Of a stretch of DNA of 64,000 nt, positions 50,486 to 62,610 are shown piece after piece; the first letter of the stretch is position 1, and every line of letters begins with the position of its first letter. The DNA is taken from NCBI GenBank assembly GCA_022575985.1, contig JAKSXM010000079.1:25902-89901 (forward strand), given 5' to 3'. This stretch comes from Anagrus nilaparvatae (lineage: Eukaryota > Arthropoda > Insecta > Hymenoptera > Mymaridae). The position numbers and the translations under genes were made by a program. The notes beneath the pieces are model-generated. The model made no database searches. It saw only the letters and a program-made list of their open reading frames with translations, and was not told where the DNA came from.

Positions 50486-53174
50486 CAGATTGCTTAAATT
50501 CAAATAATTCAAGCAATATTCAATCATAGCAACTTGACAGTGTATACACAGTGTACACTGCACATCTTTTTGGTTTATTGATCAAATTTAAAAAACTGTT
50601 GAAAATAAATAAAAACATTTAGTCAGGAACCTAATTTCGTACGAAATCATCACAGTAAAACAGGGTAACATTCAAGAGCAGTATAGTATATTATCCAAGC
50701 AATCACAAATCATAAAAAATTTTCAGTGAACCAAAAAACCAAAATCTTTCAAAAAATTCATATCCATATATTATTTCATTAAAATCACCTAGATCATCCC
50801 ATATACTCATAATAACAAGAATTTATAATATAAATCAATAAAAAAAATTAAACACATTAAAACATAGCATAGCATATTTTTTAATTACTATATTATTTAT
50901 AGCATTAATTAATAATACATTAATATGGGAAATATAAATATTCATCTAAATAAACAGAGATTACCTATAAAATTTCTAATTATATTTTAATTAATATTTA
51001 TTGTATATATAATATTTTTGTTATATTTAATTTCTATATATATGCCAGTAATATAATATTTCATCTAATATTTTTATGTTGAACGAATATATTACTAATA
51101 ATAAATTTTATTTTTAATTTTCTTTTATTTAAACTATTTATTTTATCTAGTCTATTCAGCTATATCTATATTTTTAGAATGATATGCGTAATTTAGTTGA
51201 GAGATTAAATTATTAAATCTTTGAAGAATGGAGAATAATTTTTTGTGGGTTTTAGGTTGAAATACGCTAAAATGCAAAATTTATCAAAAAATTTACTTTT
51301 AAATTTTGTTGCAAGTTACAGCTAAAGGTAACGTATTACTTAATTTATTTAAGACGAATTATGAATCTTTTTTAATGGTTCAGCCATTTAGACATTTATT
51401 TTGTGCACTGTACCAAAAATTCATGCACCTATACAATTTTTTATTTTATAACGTTTTAATATCGTTGATAACAATGATGAATACCAAAAGTAAATCATGA
51501 AAAATGGGTCAAGTATAAAACTATTATTCCAAGTACATAATTGTCAAAATAATAATTCTAATTACTGTCATAGTATAGTAAAATTAATTATGGTTTTAAT
51601 ATTAAAAATTTTATTTGACATAAACTTTCATAAAATTAACTGTAAACTATAGTCACAAAAATCTATTTTTCAATAAATTACAAATTTTTGTTACATTAAT
51701 ATCAATCGTCTCAAAGTAATTCTTTAGATACATAAATAATTTTGAGCTGATTTATAATTGAATTTATTTTATTGAATTTTCAAATTTTTTATGAAAACTT
51801 TCATCAAATGTTATTGCTAATTTCACCTGATTAAAATATAAAGTACTAAATTTGACATTTAGAGAGATTTGATTTTTATGGGGACGTTCATAGCAGATAT
51901 GTAGACTAGATCTCCCAGGACATTAGATCTCGTCACAAAATAGTATATTTGATATTCCCGTACACTGAAATCACCGAACGCGTAGACTTTGCAGAACGAA
52001 TGTCAGGAAACAATAAAAAAATTAATAAATACCATTTTTAAATGAGGCCTAATATCCTAAGAGACCTAGTCTATTTACCTACTGTTAAGCAGATAGCACA
52101 CCCTAACTTGTTACGTAGCCATGTATTTTAATTTAAGAATCGGCCCAAAAATTATAATAAATACCCTTTATAAAAAATAAATCGATGCTTTTTGGTAGTG
52201 CATAGGATGCATAATATTTTAAAACTAAATTTATAAAATATTTGAAACTATTTGACTTTTTGAAACATCTAAAATTATTTGATTCTAATTCTATTTTAAG
52301 AGTATATTGATTTTATTAATTAAAATTTGCATAAGAAAAAATGATTAAATTATATTTTAATTATTATATATACTAATCTATTTTGCAAACTTTAAAAATA
52401 TAAATTATGAATTAAAACACTGCATTTCTTTCAACAATTACGTTTACTTTCTGCAAGAATTTATCAATACATTTTACAGTACGAATTATAGATAATGAGG
52501 AAACGGTAATATACTGGTAAAATTTGATATCGAGAGCATGAAAAAAAGTATATAACCAGGTCAAAATTCATAAATTATGTTATCACAAGTTTTTTAGATA
52601 TGCATGTTGTAGTCTATCGTTAACTGATTTAAAAAAGGATTGCTTAGGTAAAAAAAAATTTTTCAAAAGATAGTACATTACGTATCAAAAGCGTAAAATT
52701 TTCAGGCTCACTGATTTTGGGCTATCGAAATTTCCTAAAACATTATTTTATCTTTTTTCTAGCTAAGAAGTAAGACAGAGTAAGATTAAATAATACAGAC
52801 GTTCTTCAAAGAATTAATAATTTACAACCAACTTAAATTATGCAATATATTGAAGAAAAATCTATATCGTTAAATTATTTATCAAAATATCAAACATATA
52901 ATAAGACATTATAAAATTAAACTAGCGTCTAATTTGATAATCCAAGTTTTTGAAATATTTAAAATATTACACACATTTAAAAAATCTAAATTAAATTAAA
53001 CTAGCTTTTATACCTATATTTAAATTATCTGGCTATTTTATATTTAAACATTATGAATCATCTAATGAAAGACTAACAAAAAAAAATATATTAATGAATT
53101 TTTAAGTTCTATGACCTCTGTTTCTCTGTTTTTATTTAAATATCATTTTTTTCTCAAGAGTTCTTAAAACTCAC

Positions 53175-53275
53175 TTGGAATTTTTGAGACCAGCTTTAAA
53201 GGTCTGAGTACCCTGAAGGAACGTAGCATACGCAAGTCGACTTCCACATTTGTTTCGGCGAATATGGTCATCGAC
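53175..53275 (-). CDS. cac: Cav2 calcium channel, alternative IS4 exon, upstream version
   Basis: A 101-nt exon with acceptor GGAGCTTAG and donor GTGAGT. After the split Gly codon it reads SMTIFAETNVEVDLRMLRSF, then [14 protein letters not shown]. It is one residue shorter than the version at 31839, has a different S3-S4 loop (FAETNVEV instead of FPQGINVDM), Met-Leu and Ser-Phe in the sensor instead of Thr-Leu and Ala-Ile, and an additional Lys (SKIPS instead of SGIPS). The extra charge and altered loop should change voltage dependence. Phase and ends are compatible with the exon A at 53815 and the IS5 exon at 31507. Confidence 0.95.
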
Positions 53276-53814
53276 CTAAGCTCCAATATTTTTTATCTTC
53301 TTATTTTTCTTTTAAAATTATCTTTTTAAATATTTAAATATATGTACATAAAGAACAAAGCTCATACTCATATATATATAAATTTTCAGTAGTACGAGTC
53401 TATAATTAGTCAGACTTGTTTTAAAATTCATATCAAATTCAATATCGAATTTCATAGAAAATGTTACTATAGTAACCGATACAACCATTTGAGTGAGCTT
53501 TCTTCGATATATAGATTAGAAAAAAATTTTTTTTACAACACGCAAAGTTAGTGCTACGTGTACAAGAGGGAAAAAAAAAAATATTCTTAAATACGATAGG
53601 AGTGTTGAAAGAAATAATAGTAATGATTTTTTGAACTAGTGAACACACTAATCGATTTACCAAGTTTTTTTCTTACTCATAATTATATGATTTAATGTTA
53701 TTACTCTTATTTCTTTCTACATTCTCATTTATATAATTTTATTTTTGACTTATTTAGTATGTAATACGACTTATAATAATAAATTATATTATTAAATAAA
53801 ATATATTAACTTAC
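53276..53814 (-). other. Short intron upstream of the first IS4 exon
   Basis: 539 nt, AT-rich, no other feature seen. A short open frame on the minus strand (53439-53663) has no support. Confidence 0.7.
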
Positions 53815-54194
53815 CCGGTGACAACGACAAAAAAATCCATAATATTCCAGATGTTTCGAAGATACGAACCACGATGTAGTACAAAGCCAAGAGCAAGAAT
53901 CTTTAAGCTCGCCTCGACGCAGAAAATCGCCAAAAAGTAGATTTCCGTTGTCTCGAGCTTTTTTGCCAGGGTGGTTTTGTCTTGGCATGGTAGATGTTCC
54001 TCTAATGCAAGTACAACACAATTAGCTATAATGGTGAGGAGGACAGCGTATTCAAAGGGCGGCCACTCAATTATAAAACGTGTATGTTTCCTTATGAAAT
54101 TATCCTCGCTTAGTATAAATAGGGACGAAGGGCCTTTTCCGCCCCCGTCCCCCGCCCCTTGATCCTTTCCTGGCGGCATTAGTACTAGATTTAC
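53815..54194 (-). CDS. cac: Cav2 calcium channel, N-terminal part and IS1-IS3 exon
   Basis: An exon of about 380 nt with donor GTAAGT (53814-53809) after a split Gly codon, and probable acceptor TTATTGTTATAG at 54195. The frame reads [20 protein letters not shown], then [20 protein letters not shown] just before IS1 ([20 protein letters not shown]), IS2 ([20 protein letters not shown]) and IS3 ([16 protein letters not shown]). The SLFILSEDN start and the segments are typical of insect Cav2. The Met at 54179 could start a short N-terminus if this were the first coding exon, but the open frame and acceptor before it suggest that an earlier exon outside the recognised region precedes it. The GC-rich Gly-Gly-Gly stretch is unusual for this window. 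Confidence 0.95.
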
Positions 54195-55558
54195 CTATAA
54201 CAATAACAAAGATTTATAGAAAAAATTTAATTGGCTTTTTGGCATATTTAATTTATACAAAATTATGACGTTTTCTCTGACCTGATTTCGACAGCGAGAG
54301 CCGAAATTTACATTACACTGTTTTTTTACCTAAAATAAATATGATTTTCTTTCTTTCTCAGGGTATATAAATTCGATTTCTCGCTCTAATAAAAACCTAT
54401 CATCAAATTATTCAGTAAAAAAGATAACATGAAGAGAGTAATAAATTGCAATAAGGGATATTTTGTCATTTTGTCATGATGTTACTCACTTTTTAAAATT
54501 TAAATCGAATTAAATAATTAAAATTAATTAATAACAAGCATCAACGCATATAATTCAAATTTCACATCATAGCCCTAGATTTTTATTAATTTTAAGCCAC
54601 AACTCCCAAAAATAAGAATTTTTTTACGCATTTTTACCCTCGTATCCCATGGGAAAACTATAGAAAATCATGCACTTTTTAGGAATAAATATTTTTATCG
54701 TGTGTAATTAATGCCATAAATGCAGTTTTAAAGTCAGGAATAGATCTTTTCGATCTCCTTTTGAAAAATACCCGGAAGTGTTTGAAACCACAATTCAAAT
54801 TCGTCTAAAACCTATTTTAGTCTTCTTATTATAGCAAATATCAGAATGGCTTCAAGTTTACAGATATTTGAACTATTACAACCGATATTACTAATTAATA
54901 AGTTAAACAAAAAACTAATAAAAGACAGATAAATTATCTGAAATAATACAAAACTTTAGTTGATATAAAAATAAAATAAAAAAAATTTTTAATTCCATAA
55001 TCCATCAAAAAACGAATTTACTTGCTAGTCAGAAAAGAAAAAAAAATCATTAATTTAATCGAACAGCATAATTTTTTCAAACCAATTAAGTAAATTTTGT
55101 TTAATTAATTTATTAAGAACCTACACAAAGATTTATAATATTAAAAATTTTCTTCAAGCACCCAATTGACCCAATTATATTCTTCTGAATACATATATTC
55201 TAAAATAATTATATATTTAATTAATATATATATATTAAAAAGTGTAAAATTATGCAGATGATATTAAATATTTTATTGAGAATATATGCAGAGATTTTTT
55301 CTTCTTCTTTCTTTAAAATTACTTTTGCGCATTTAATATTATTTCAACTATTTCTATAGAGAATTTATAATATTAAAGATAGGTATGTCGATTAAGATTT
55401 TTGGCATTCATGTATAAATAAAAGGTTTGAATAAAAAAATTTATAATAGAAAATTTTTTGTGTATTAATAAAAAAATTTAAATTATGCGTTAAATATTCA
55501 GTGAACAAAAATTAGTGATAAAAAAAATTGAACATATTTTATAACTAGTATGAATATT

Positions 55559-55879
55559 GAGTCCGACCCTTCCCCACTTCAAAAGAAAATTGGAGCCGTG
55601 AAACGGCAATTTTTATAACTTTAGGTCCGGCTTGAATTGCAAATAAGTAAAAATTTTGCATAAAATATAATAATTAACATTAAAAACCATTTTATAATTA
55701 AAATAACCACAAATAACTATTTAAAACATGTATTTTAACAATTATTTTAACAATTCAAAAATTAATAAAAAAGTATAGTTAAATATTGTTTATGTTTTCA
55801 ATTCAAGCCGGACCTAAAGTTATAAAAATCGCCGTTTCACAGCTCCATTTTTTGTTTGGAGTAGGGAAGGGTCGGTTTC
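55559..55879. repeat. Inverted-repeat element of about 320 nt
   Basis: TGAGTCCGACCCTTCCCCAC at the left is mirrored by GGAAGGGTCGGTTTCA at the right, and further in TATAACTTTAGGTCCGGC faces GCCGGACCTAAAGTTATA. Arms about 90 nt, AT-rich loop. Non-coding, probably a small DNA element. Confidence 0.75.
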
Positions 55880-56334
55880 AATAGATTGTCTAGTAAAAAG
55901 ATAATAATAACTAAAAATAATATCTAAATGAAAAAAGTTAGAAAATATAGAATTTGTCTTTTTTTTTAGATTTAGTGAATTTCTTGAAAAATATGAATAT
56001 TATGTTTAAATAAGTATTATGTATTTTTTTAATGAAAAATGTATGCTTGACTATTAAATTTTTGAAAAATAATATATTGCATGGTAAGTTGTGCAGAAAA
56101 GAAGATTTTATATCTGATATGAAATATATTTTTTGTATATGAATTTGAAAAGATTATAATATGCATTAAGTAAGGAATATTTTATCTTTAAAAAAGTTGA
56201 CATTATTTTTTGGTTCGAATGAGATCAAACTCTATAGTTTAAAAATGTTACATTCCATTATTAATTTCCAAAATTCAAATCAAAATAATGTTTTTGTGTT
56301 TTCTTGAACTAAAACTGAATATGGCTGTAAAAAT

Positions 56335-56830
56335 ACCATGGGGTTCTAATTTCATTATGAATGTATTTTGAGTATTTAAAATGTACCATCCTTATTTTTT
56401 TTTATTATGGCACTGGTAGAATAAAATGCAACGTTTTTTAATTTTTTAGGAAATCTAATACAAGGGGAACCACTTTCTAATACCCAAAAGTTCAAAATTT
56501 TATACCGAAGTTTTTATGCCGAAATTTATACAAAAAAAAGTTATTCAACTGATTTTTATCAATAGAAAACATTCTGCCGCGCTTTTACCGCCGTTTTTCC
56601 ACATCTATTGCATATATTTAAAAAGCAAAACTAATTGCAAAACGAGGATATGATGGATATTTATGACATTAATAAATGTGCGGATAAACTTTGATAAAAG
56701 ATTTTTAATTTTCGGGTTTTAAAAAATGGTTCCCCTTTTAGTTGATTTTTTAAAAAATGAATAAATATTATTTCTCACCCTATTAGGGCAATAAAAATAA
56801 TTCAAGAATGGTATATTTTTTTATGCTCAA
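56335..56830. repeat. Nested fold-back repeat
   Basis: Inner ends AAGGGGAACCACTTTCTAA (56462) and AAAAAATGGTTCCCCTTTT (ending about 56739) are inverted. Outside these, AAATGTACCATCCTTATTTT faces AATAATTCAAGAATGGTATA. Non-coding. Confidence 0.45.
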
Positions 56831-58210
56831 AAACCAATTTTCAAAAAATTCAAAATTAAGCCTAATAAATCGTATTATTTTGGGTTTTTTTAGATTTTTG
56901 AGGGCCTGTCGTGGCCTAGAAATCTAAATTTAACAAGAAGTAGAATTTTTTGACCAATTTTTTAATGGTGCTACTTGGGTAAGGTTTTGTTGCGGGGACA
57001 AATCGCTATGCTTATCCGGCAATAGTCTTTAGATATCACAAAGTAGAGGATGAATGGAGTATATGAAAACGCTAGAATTAAATAGGAAAATTAGCTAGTT
57101 TATGTTGCTATTTAGAATTAGCAAACCAAAAAACGTGGTATGAGACACTTATATTGAATTTTCGTTCATTGTGAAATTCAGAACCCTTGGAGAGTTTATT
57201 TGAAATAAGAGGAGAAATTGGAGGGAATCAAAATCTTATTAGCCAATTTTAATTTTAATATACCCGAAAACGTAGGGTTGTAACGAGGTTCGAGATTTAT
57301 GGGTAGATTTTGACATCGGTTCCATTTTGAACAAAAACCATATTCCATTGTAGCTTGTAACAACAATACCCTTCTTTATTAGTCATTAGTAATAGATTAA
57401 CTAAATGCAGTTATTTTTTTTCTTTATTTAAGTAAAAGATGTGTATATACCAGTCTCAAAATTCAGAAACCACTAACTTGCATTCTGCATTACAAATTAA
57501 AGGATTAAAAGAGGAAAACCTAAGAAGATTAAATTCTCTAAATCTCATATAACTATCACGATTCAATTCTCTTTTATTGATTTTCTACTTGACAATTTGT
57601 AATAAACTGTCATCCATAAAGAATAATTTTCTTCTGTAAACATTGTAAATCATCAAATTTTATGTATTTAATTTATCTTATTTCGATTGCATAACTTCAA
57701 AAGATCGTTTCTTGTAAAGAATATAATACAAACAGTATCAACATTGTTTTCCATAGGGACACAGATAGTAGTTTTCCTGACATTCATAGCTCTTATTATT
57801 TCAAATTACACTTTAATTTATTGTTTAAATATTGTTTGTTTATATTACTTGAAACTTTATATTATATTACATAATATGTATTTTATTTAAATTAAATATT
57901 ATTATTATTATTATTTTATATCAGTTTTTGTAACCATTATAAATTATGTAATATAATTTTATTATTTATTTTTAACTTGCATGACATTAATTGGAATTGA
58001 AAGGAAAATGATAATAAATTAACGTATATTTTTCTAGTTTGCTTTTAGTTTTATCTGCTGTACAGGTACTGACTTTTTGTTTTTATAAATGTCTAATGAC
58101 TGTTTTTTCTACTATCAGAGAGTATTAGAAGTTTTAAATATTTTTAATTAAAAAAGTTTTTTTATGCAATTTATTAAAAATGATGCAAAAATATTTTTAA
58201 ATTTAGAAAT
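56831..58210. other. No recognised feature
   Basis: AT-rich sequence upstream of the recognised channel exons, with an ATT trinucleotide run at about 57897-57914 but no gene. It may be intron of the channel gene or 5' flanking sequence. Confidence 0.5.
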
Positions 58211-60696
58211 GGGTCATCTCAGCGTCATATTTTTCTCCTAATGTTAGCATCAACGATTACAATGATCTGGGCAACATTCTTGATAAATTAAAATCCAAAT
58301 TTATAAATCACAAATATTTAATAACAGGAGATTTCCATCTACCTATTATAAATTGGACATATGATGACGCATTATATTTTATTGCATCTAAAGATTGTAA
58401 AAACAACAAAATTGCTTGTGCTAATGCCATTCTTCCTTATTTAGCATTAATTGAGTTAATGCAAATTTATCCCATACACAAAAAAAAGGTTATTCCCTTG
58501 ATCTTACTTTTTATTCAATAACGACTATTCAATATCTACACTCAGATGATACCATTATTAAATTAGATCAAAATCATCATATGTCTGCAACTTTCAAATG
58601 TAACTCAAATACAATTTTAAATCAAGAATATTATCACCCTTCAGGATACAATTTTAATAGAATGAATTTAGATCTTGCAAATAATTTACTTAGTAGAATA
58701 GATTAGTTTAACATAATTAACTTTCAAAATTATGGCTTCGAAAGATGTCTTGAAAATTTTTATTTAACCTTAAATAGCATCATGGAAGAGACTGTACCAA
58801 AATTTCAATACAAAAATTTTAATTATCCTGAATGGTTCAGCAGAGATTTAATTAATTATATAAATTCTAAAAAGAAATGTCACCTTTTATGGAAAAGAAT
58901 CAAGAAATTTTTTAGTATGTATAGAATTTAAAAGACTACGAGGTATTTGTAAGTTTTTATCAAATACTTGCTATTTTAATTTTACAAATAAGGTTGAAAA
59001 TTCCATATCTCATAACATTAAATTTTTCTGAAACATTTTAATAAAACAAATACTAACAACATACCGAATACACTATATCTAAATAATGAATTTAGCCAAG
59101 ATAATATTTCCTCAGCTAATCTATTTGCTAAATTTTTCAGTAAAGTTTTCAATCCCACTAATAACCCTCTTTGAACTTGTAATTTACCTTTTAAAGAACC
59201 TACAATTAATAACTTTAACATCACTGTTGACCTAATTACCCAAGCTGGTAAAAAACTAAAAAATTCTAATTCATTTGGACCAGACTGCAATCCTGAATCC
59301 TTCATAAAAGCTTGCTATGATAATTTAAACATACCTTTATTGCTATTATTTAAGGAGTCTTTCTAAAGTGGTTATATTCCACATATATACATAAGGATGG
59401 TGATAAAGCAAACATAGAAAATTATAGGGCGATAGCCAATCTTTGTATAATTTTAAAATTATTGGATAACATTCTATGATAATCTTTACGATGTCATTTC
59501 CTCCTTTTTATATTCTGAACAACATGGTTTTAGAAAAGGCCATTCAATAATTAACAATATGTTGGAGTTTGCTAATGAAACAAATGAAACTTTAGATAAA
59601 GGTTTTCAAATGGATTCAGTCTATCTAGACTACTCTAAAGCATTTGACAAAGTTGATATAGATCTTATGGTCAGAAATTTAGACTACATAGGAATTAGAG
59701 ATAAAGCCTTAACCTGGATTAAATCCTATTTATTTGGAAGAAAACTATCAGTATCTTTAAAAGGTTCTTATTCAAACTGGTTTGATTGTACATCAGGAGT
59801 AGCCCAAGGTTCACACTCTGGTCCTCTTTTATTCTTAATATTTATCAATGATCTACCTGACCGTATCCAGTATTCCACCCTTGAACTTTTCGCTGACGAC
59901 ACCCGTCTCAGGAAAACTATAACATCATCCATTGACAGTATACTACTTCAATATTATATAAATAATCTTTTCCAATGGTCCATTGAAAATGGCTTAAATT
60001 TTAACATAAAGAAGTTACAGATTATTAGTTATACTAAAAGAAAAGAATTTACATTTCACTATCTATTACTAGAGTTACTGAAATCAGGGACTTGGGTGTA
60101 ATACTGGATGCGAGATGGACATTTGAGTCTCACATCAATAAAGTAATTGCTAAATACAGTAAAAGAATTGGAATAATAAAGAGAGCATCGAAAGATTTTA
60201 AATCTTCAAATACTTTTAGCTACCTATTTAACTCTCTCATCATGCCTCTTCTTACATTTGGCTCAGTAATATGGTCACCGTACACCAAAACACTTTTCAA
60301 TAGACTGGATTCGGTACCACATAACTTTATGAGGTATGCAGCATACAGAATGGGAGAAAAAATGGAGTACGATAATCATTCATATAAAAATTTATCTGTT
60401 AAACTCAACATAAACACAATACAATCACACCATCTTGCATGTGACCTAAAATTTGTTTATGATGAACTAATGTTAGACCGTGACAAGACTAACAAATATA
60501 CATTTACATTTCATACTTGCAAATATAATTTAAGAAATCCTAGACCTTTAGAACAACAAAAATCAAAGTCAAATTTTTTATTTAATTCTCCAGAGAATGG
60601 AATACTTCAACTGACACATTAAATTTCAAAAATATTAAAGAACTTAAGGCACGACTGCAATTTCTTAAGCAAAAAAAACACACTTTTAAAATTTGA
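58211..60696 (+). pseudogene. Dead non-LTR retrotransposon (endonuclease plus reverse transcriptase)
   Basis: Starts inside an apurinic-type endonuclease domain (ISASYFSPNVS, then GDFHLPIINW), with stop codons by about 58701. The region 59559-60101 holds reverse transcriptase motifs: QHGF-RKGHS just before it, YLDYSKAFDKVD with the first catalytic Asp, GVAQGSHSGPLLFLIFINDL and ELFADDTRL. A frame change near 60060-60090 leads into 60092-60622 (DLGVILDARWTF, the downstream RT domain, and FGSVIWSPYTK) and a further one near 60590. Motifs are of the Jockey/CR1 type. The 5' part and the first ORF are missing, as usual for 5'-truncated insertions. Not functional. Confidence 0.9.
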
Positions 60697-60764
60697 ATAT
60701 CTTTTTTATTTAAATATATATTTAAAATTTTTTTTTTTAAATGAAAATATAAGTCTTAAACTAC

Positions 60765-61360
60765 ATGTTTTTTTAATTTTTTTTTTTTTTTTTTATTGAC
60801 CCGTCTTGTAAATATGGACCGATATTTGAAGGCTGTTATTTTGCGGTAACCAGGATATCTCCACTCCAGGTACTCTGATACAAAAAAATCCAACGAGGTT
60901 ATTTTTAGAGCCGCTATGTCTTGTACGTAAACCAAAAAAATTTTGAAATTTAGAAAAAATAAGAAATTGGCCCGTAAAATAAGAAAAAATTCAATTTTCG
61001 CGCACGGAATTGGACCTTGTACGTTAAAAAAAAAGTACAAACAAGGCAATTTTATATATTTTTTTTGGTTTACGTACAAGATTTTTAGTTTTTAAAAAAA
61101 ATATTAAAAAAATCTAGTTAATCCAACCAGTACTTTTAGAGCAATCGTGGTTACCGATTTCAAAAAATGGTTTCGAGATAAACGCGTTTAAAGTTTTTTT
61201 TTCCTATTCACAAGCCTGGTTTCCTGCTTACAAAAACCTTAATATCTTTTTAATGGTAACAAATTTTTGTACAAACATTTTTTTCCATATTCTTGATGTA
61301 TTATTACACACGAAAAAAAATAAAAACAAAAATAAAAAATTTTTTTCCAATTATTGACGT
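60765..61360. repeat. Inverted-repeat region, possible element
   Basis: CTTGTACGTAAACCAAAAAA (60918) faces TTTTTTTTGGTTTACGTACA (61063). Downstream, GAGATAAACGCGTTTAAAG at 61177 is also found in nearly the same form at 62571. Probably pieces of one mobile family. No coding. Confidence 0.45.
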
Positions 61361-62189
61361 CGTGCCTTAATTTAAGTGACTTTAAAAAATTTATCCATTC
61401 TAATATAATGAAGAATTATGAATAAAAATAATCTCTGCTGAAAATTCTAAAAATTTTTTAAATTCTTAATATATTCAAAAAATTTATTTTTGAACTTAAC
61501 TATATAATTTTTAAATAATATGCTTATGCTTTCTAATGTTATGATTTTGAAGCAATATTGAATTGAATTAATTACTGTGATACACTAAACTAAAATTTTG
61601 ATGTTGCTATATTTATAATATTCATATTAAGAGAACTATTTTATAAAAATTAAAGAATGTATTAATTAACAATATATTAATTTTATTATTTGATTACTGT
61701 AAATTAAAATATTGACGTTATAAAACTTTATTGTTTGTCCTAAAATTTGTAAAAAGATTATATAACCCATTAAGGTCCCCTTTTCATTATTTTTTGTAAT
61801 ACTTAAAATATATAAAAGATATATAAAAGCATGTATTAAAAAATAGTCATTTACTGGTTCCTCAGTGGTCATTTGCTGGGTGTAACCGGTCAATTACTGG
61901 TGATTTTTACGGATTTGAAGAAATATGTTTATTATTTAAAAATTAGTTGAGTAATTTAAAAAATTACAATTGCTAGTCATATTTTAGACCTTAAACAGTA
62001 GTACTAACAATATGTATCTTTTTTAAATCTTATTTATAATAAAAAATAAAGCGCTAGAGCTTGAGAAAACGCGAAACTGGTCATTCACTGGTTCATCTAC
62101 CCTACAAGAACTACAAATTTTTTTTAAAATTGTTACAAAACTATCAAAGAATACAAAAAAAATTACTATTTTTATTTTCCAAATATTTT
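61361..62189. other. No recognised feature
   Basis: AT-rich sequence. Only short chance open frames and a few repeated TTACTGGT-type words (61852-61900) are seen. Confidence 0.5.
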
Positions 62190-62610
62190 ACATTTTATAG
62201 AGGGCGTCAAAGTAGAGGCTGAAAAAAAAAAGTAAAAAACGGTTCCACACCTAGCGCCTATTGTGGGCATCCGAAACAAAAAAATAAAAGAGCATTTTAT
62301 TCCCTATACACTTCTCAAGTGCTGGAACTAAAAGTTTGCAAAAATTCCAAAAATTGACCATTTGGTGCGCCAAAAACGAAAAATGGAGATTTTTAAGTAA
62401 AAAAAAAACGCCTAATATGGTCAATAAAAAATTTTCTAAACCACTTTTTTCTGATCTTCTAGTTCCAGCACTTGGCACTACAATTACAAATAAAACGCAC
62501 CTAGATTTAGGTCAATAGCTGAAAAAGTTTTTGAGTTAGAACTGGAACCGATTTAAAAAAGTAGTTTTGAGATAAACGCGTTTCAAGTTTTTAAATGCCT
62601 ATGTTTTCAT
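62190..62610. repeat. Fold-back repeat
   Basis: CTCAAGTGCTGGAACTAAAA (62312) faces TCTTCTAGTTCCAGCACTTG (62455), and CACACCTAGCGCC near 62246 faces CGCACCTAGATTTAGG near 62497 in partly similar form. The right part shares GAGATAAACGCGTTT with 61177. Short open frames here are repeat artefacts. Confidence 0.45.

Larger units (their letters stand above)
31943..53174 (-). other. 21.2-kb intron between the two alternative IS4 exons
   Basis: No host gene was found here. The intron carries most of the mobile elements of the window: 33116-36305 with its nested insertion, 36459-37502, 38430-39800, 40427-41143, 42488-42883, 43700-44423, the Ginger-like element 45145-46736, 48905-50087 with its insertion and 50258-50485. 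Stretches 31943-33115, 37503-38429, 41144-42487 and 50486-53174 show only AT-rich sequence. Confidence 0.7.

Noticed and set aside
54120..54162. Plus-strand frame across the channel exon
   Set aside because: Antisense shadow of a strongly supported coding exon.
59018..59305. Minus-strand 95-codon frame
   Set aside because: Antisense shadow of the decayed retrotransposon on the plus strand.
61666..61893. 75-codon minus frame and similar frames near 62.6 kb
   Set aside because: Composition is typical of AT-rich non-coding DNA, with no supporting signals.
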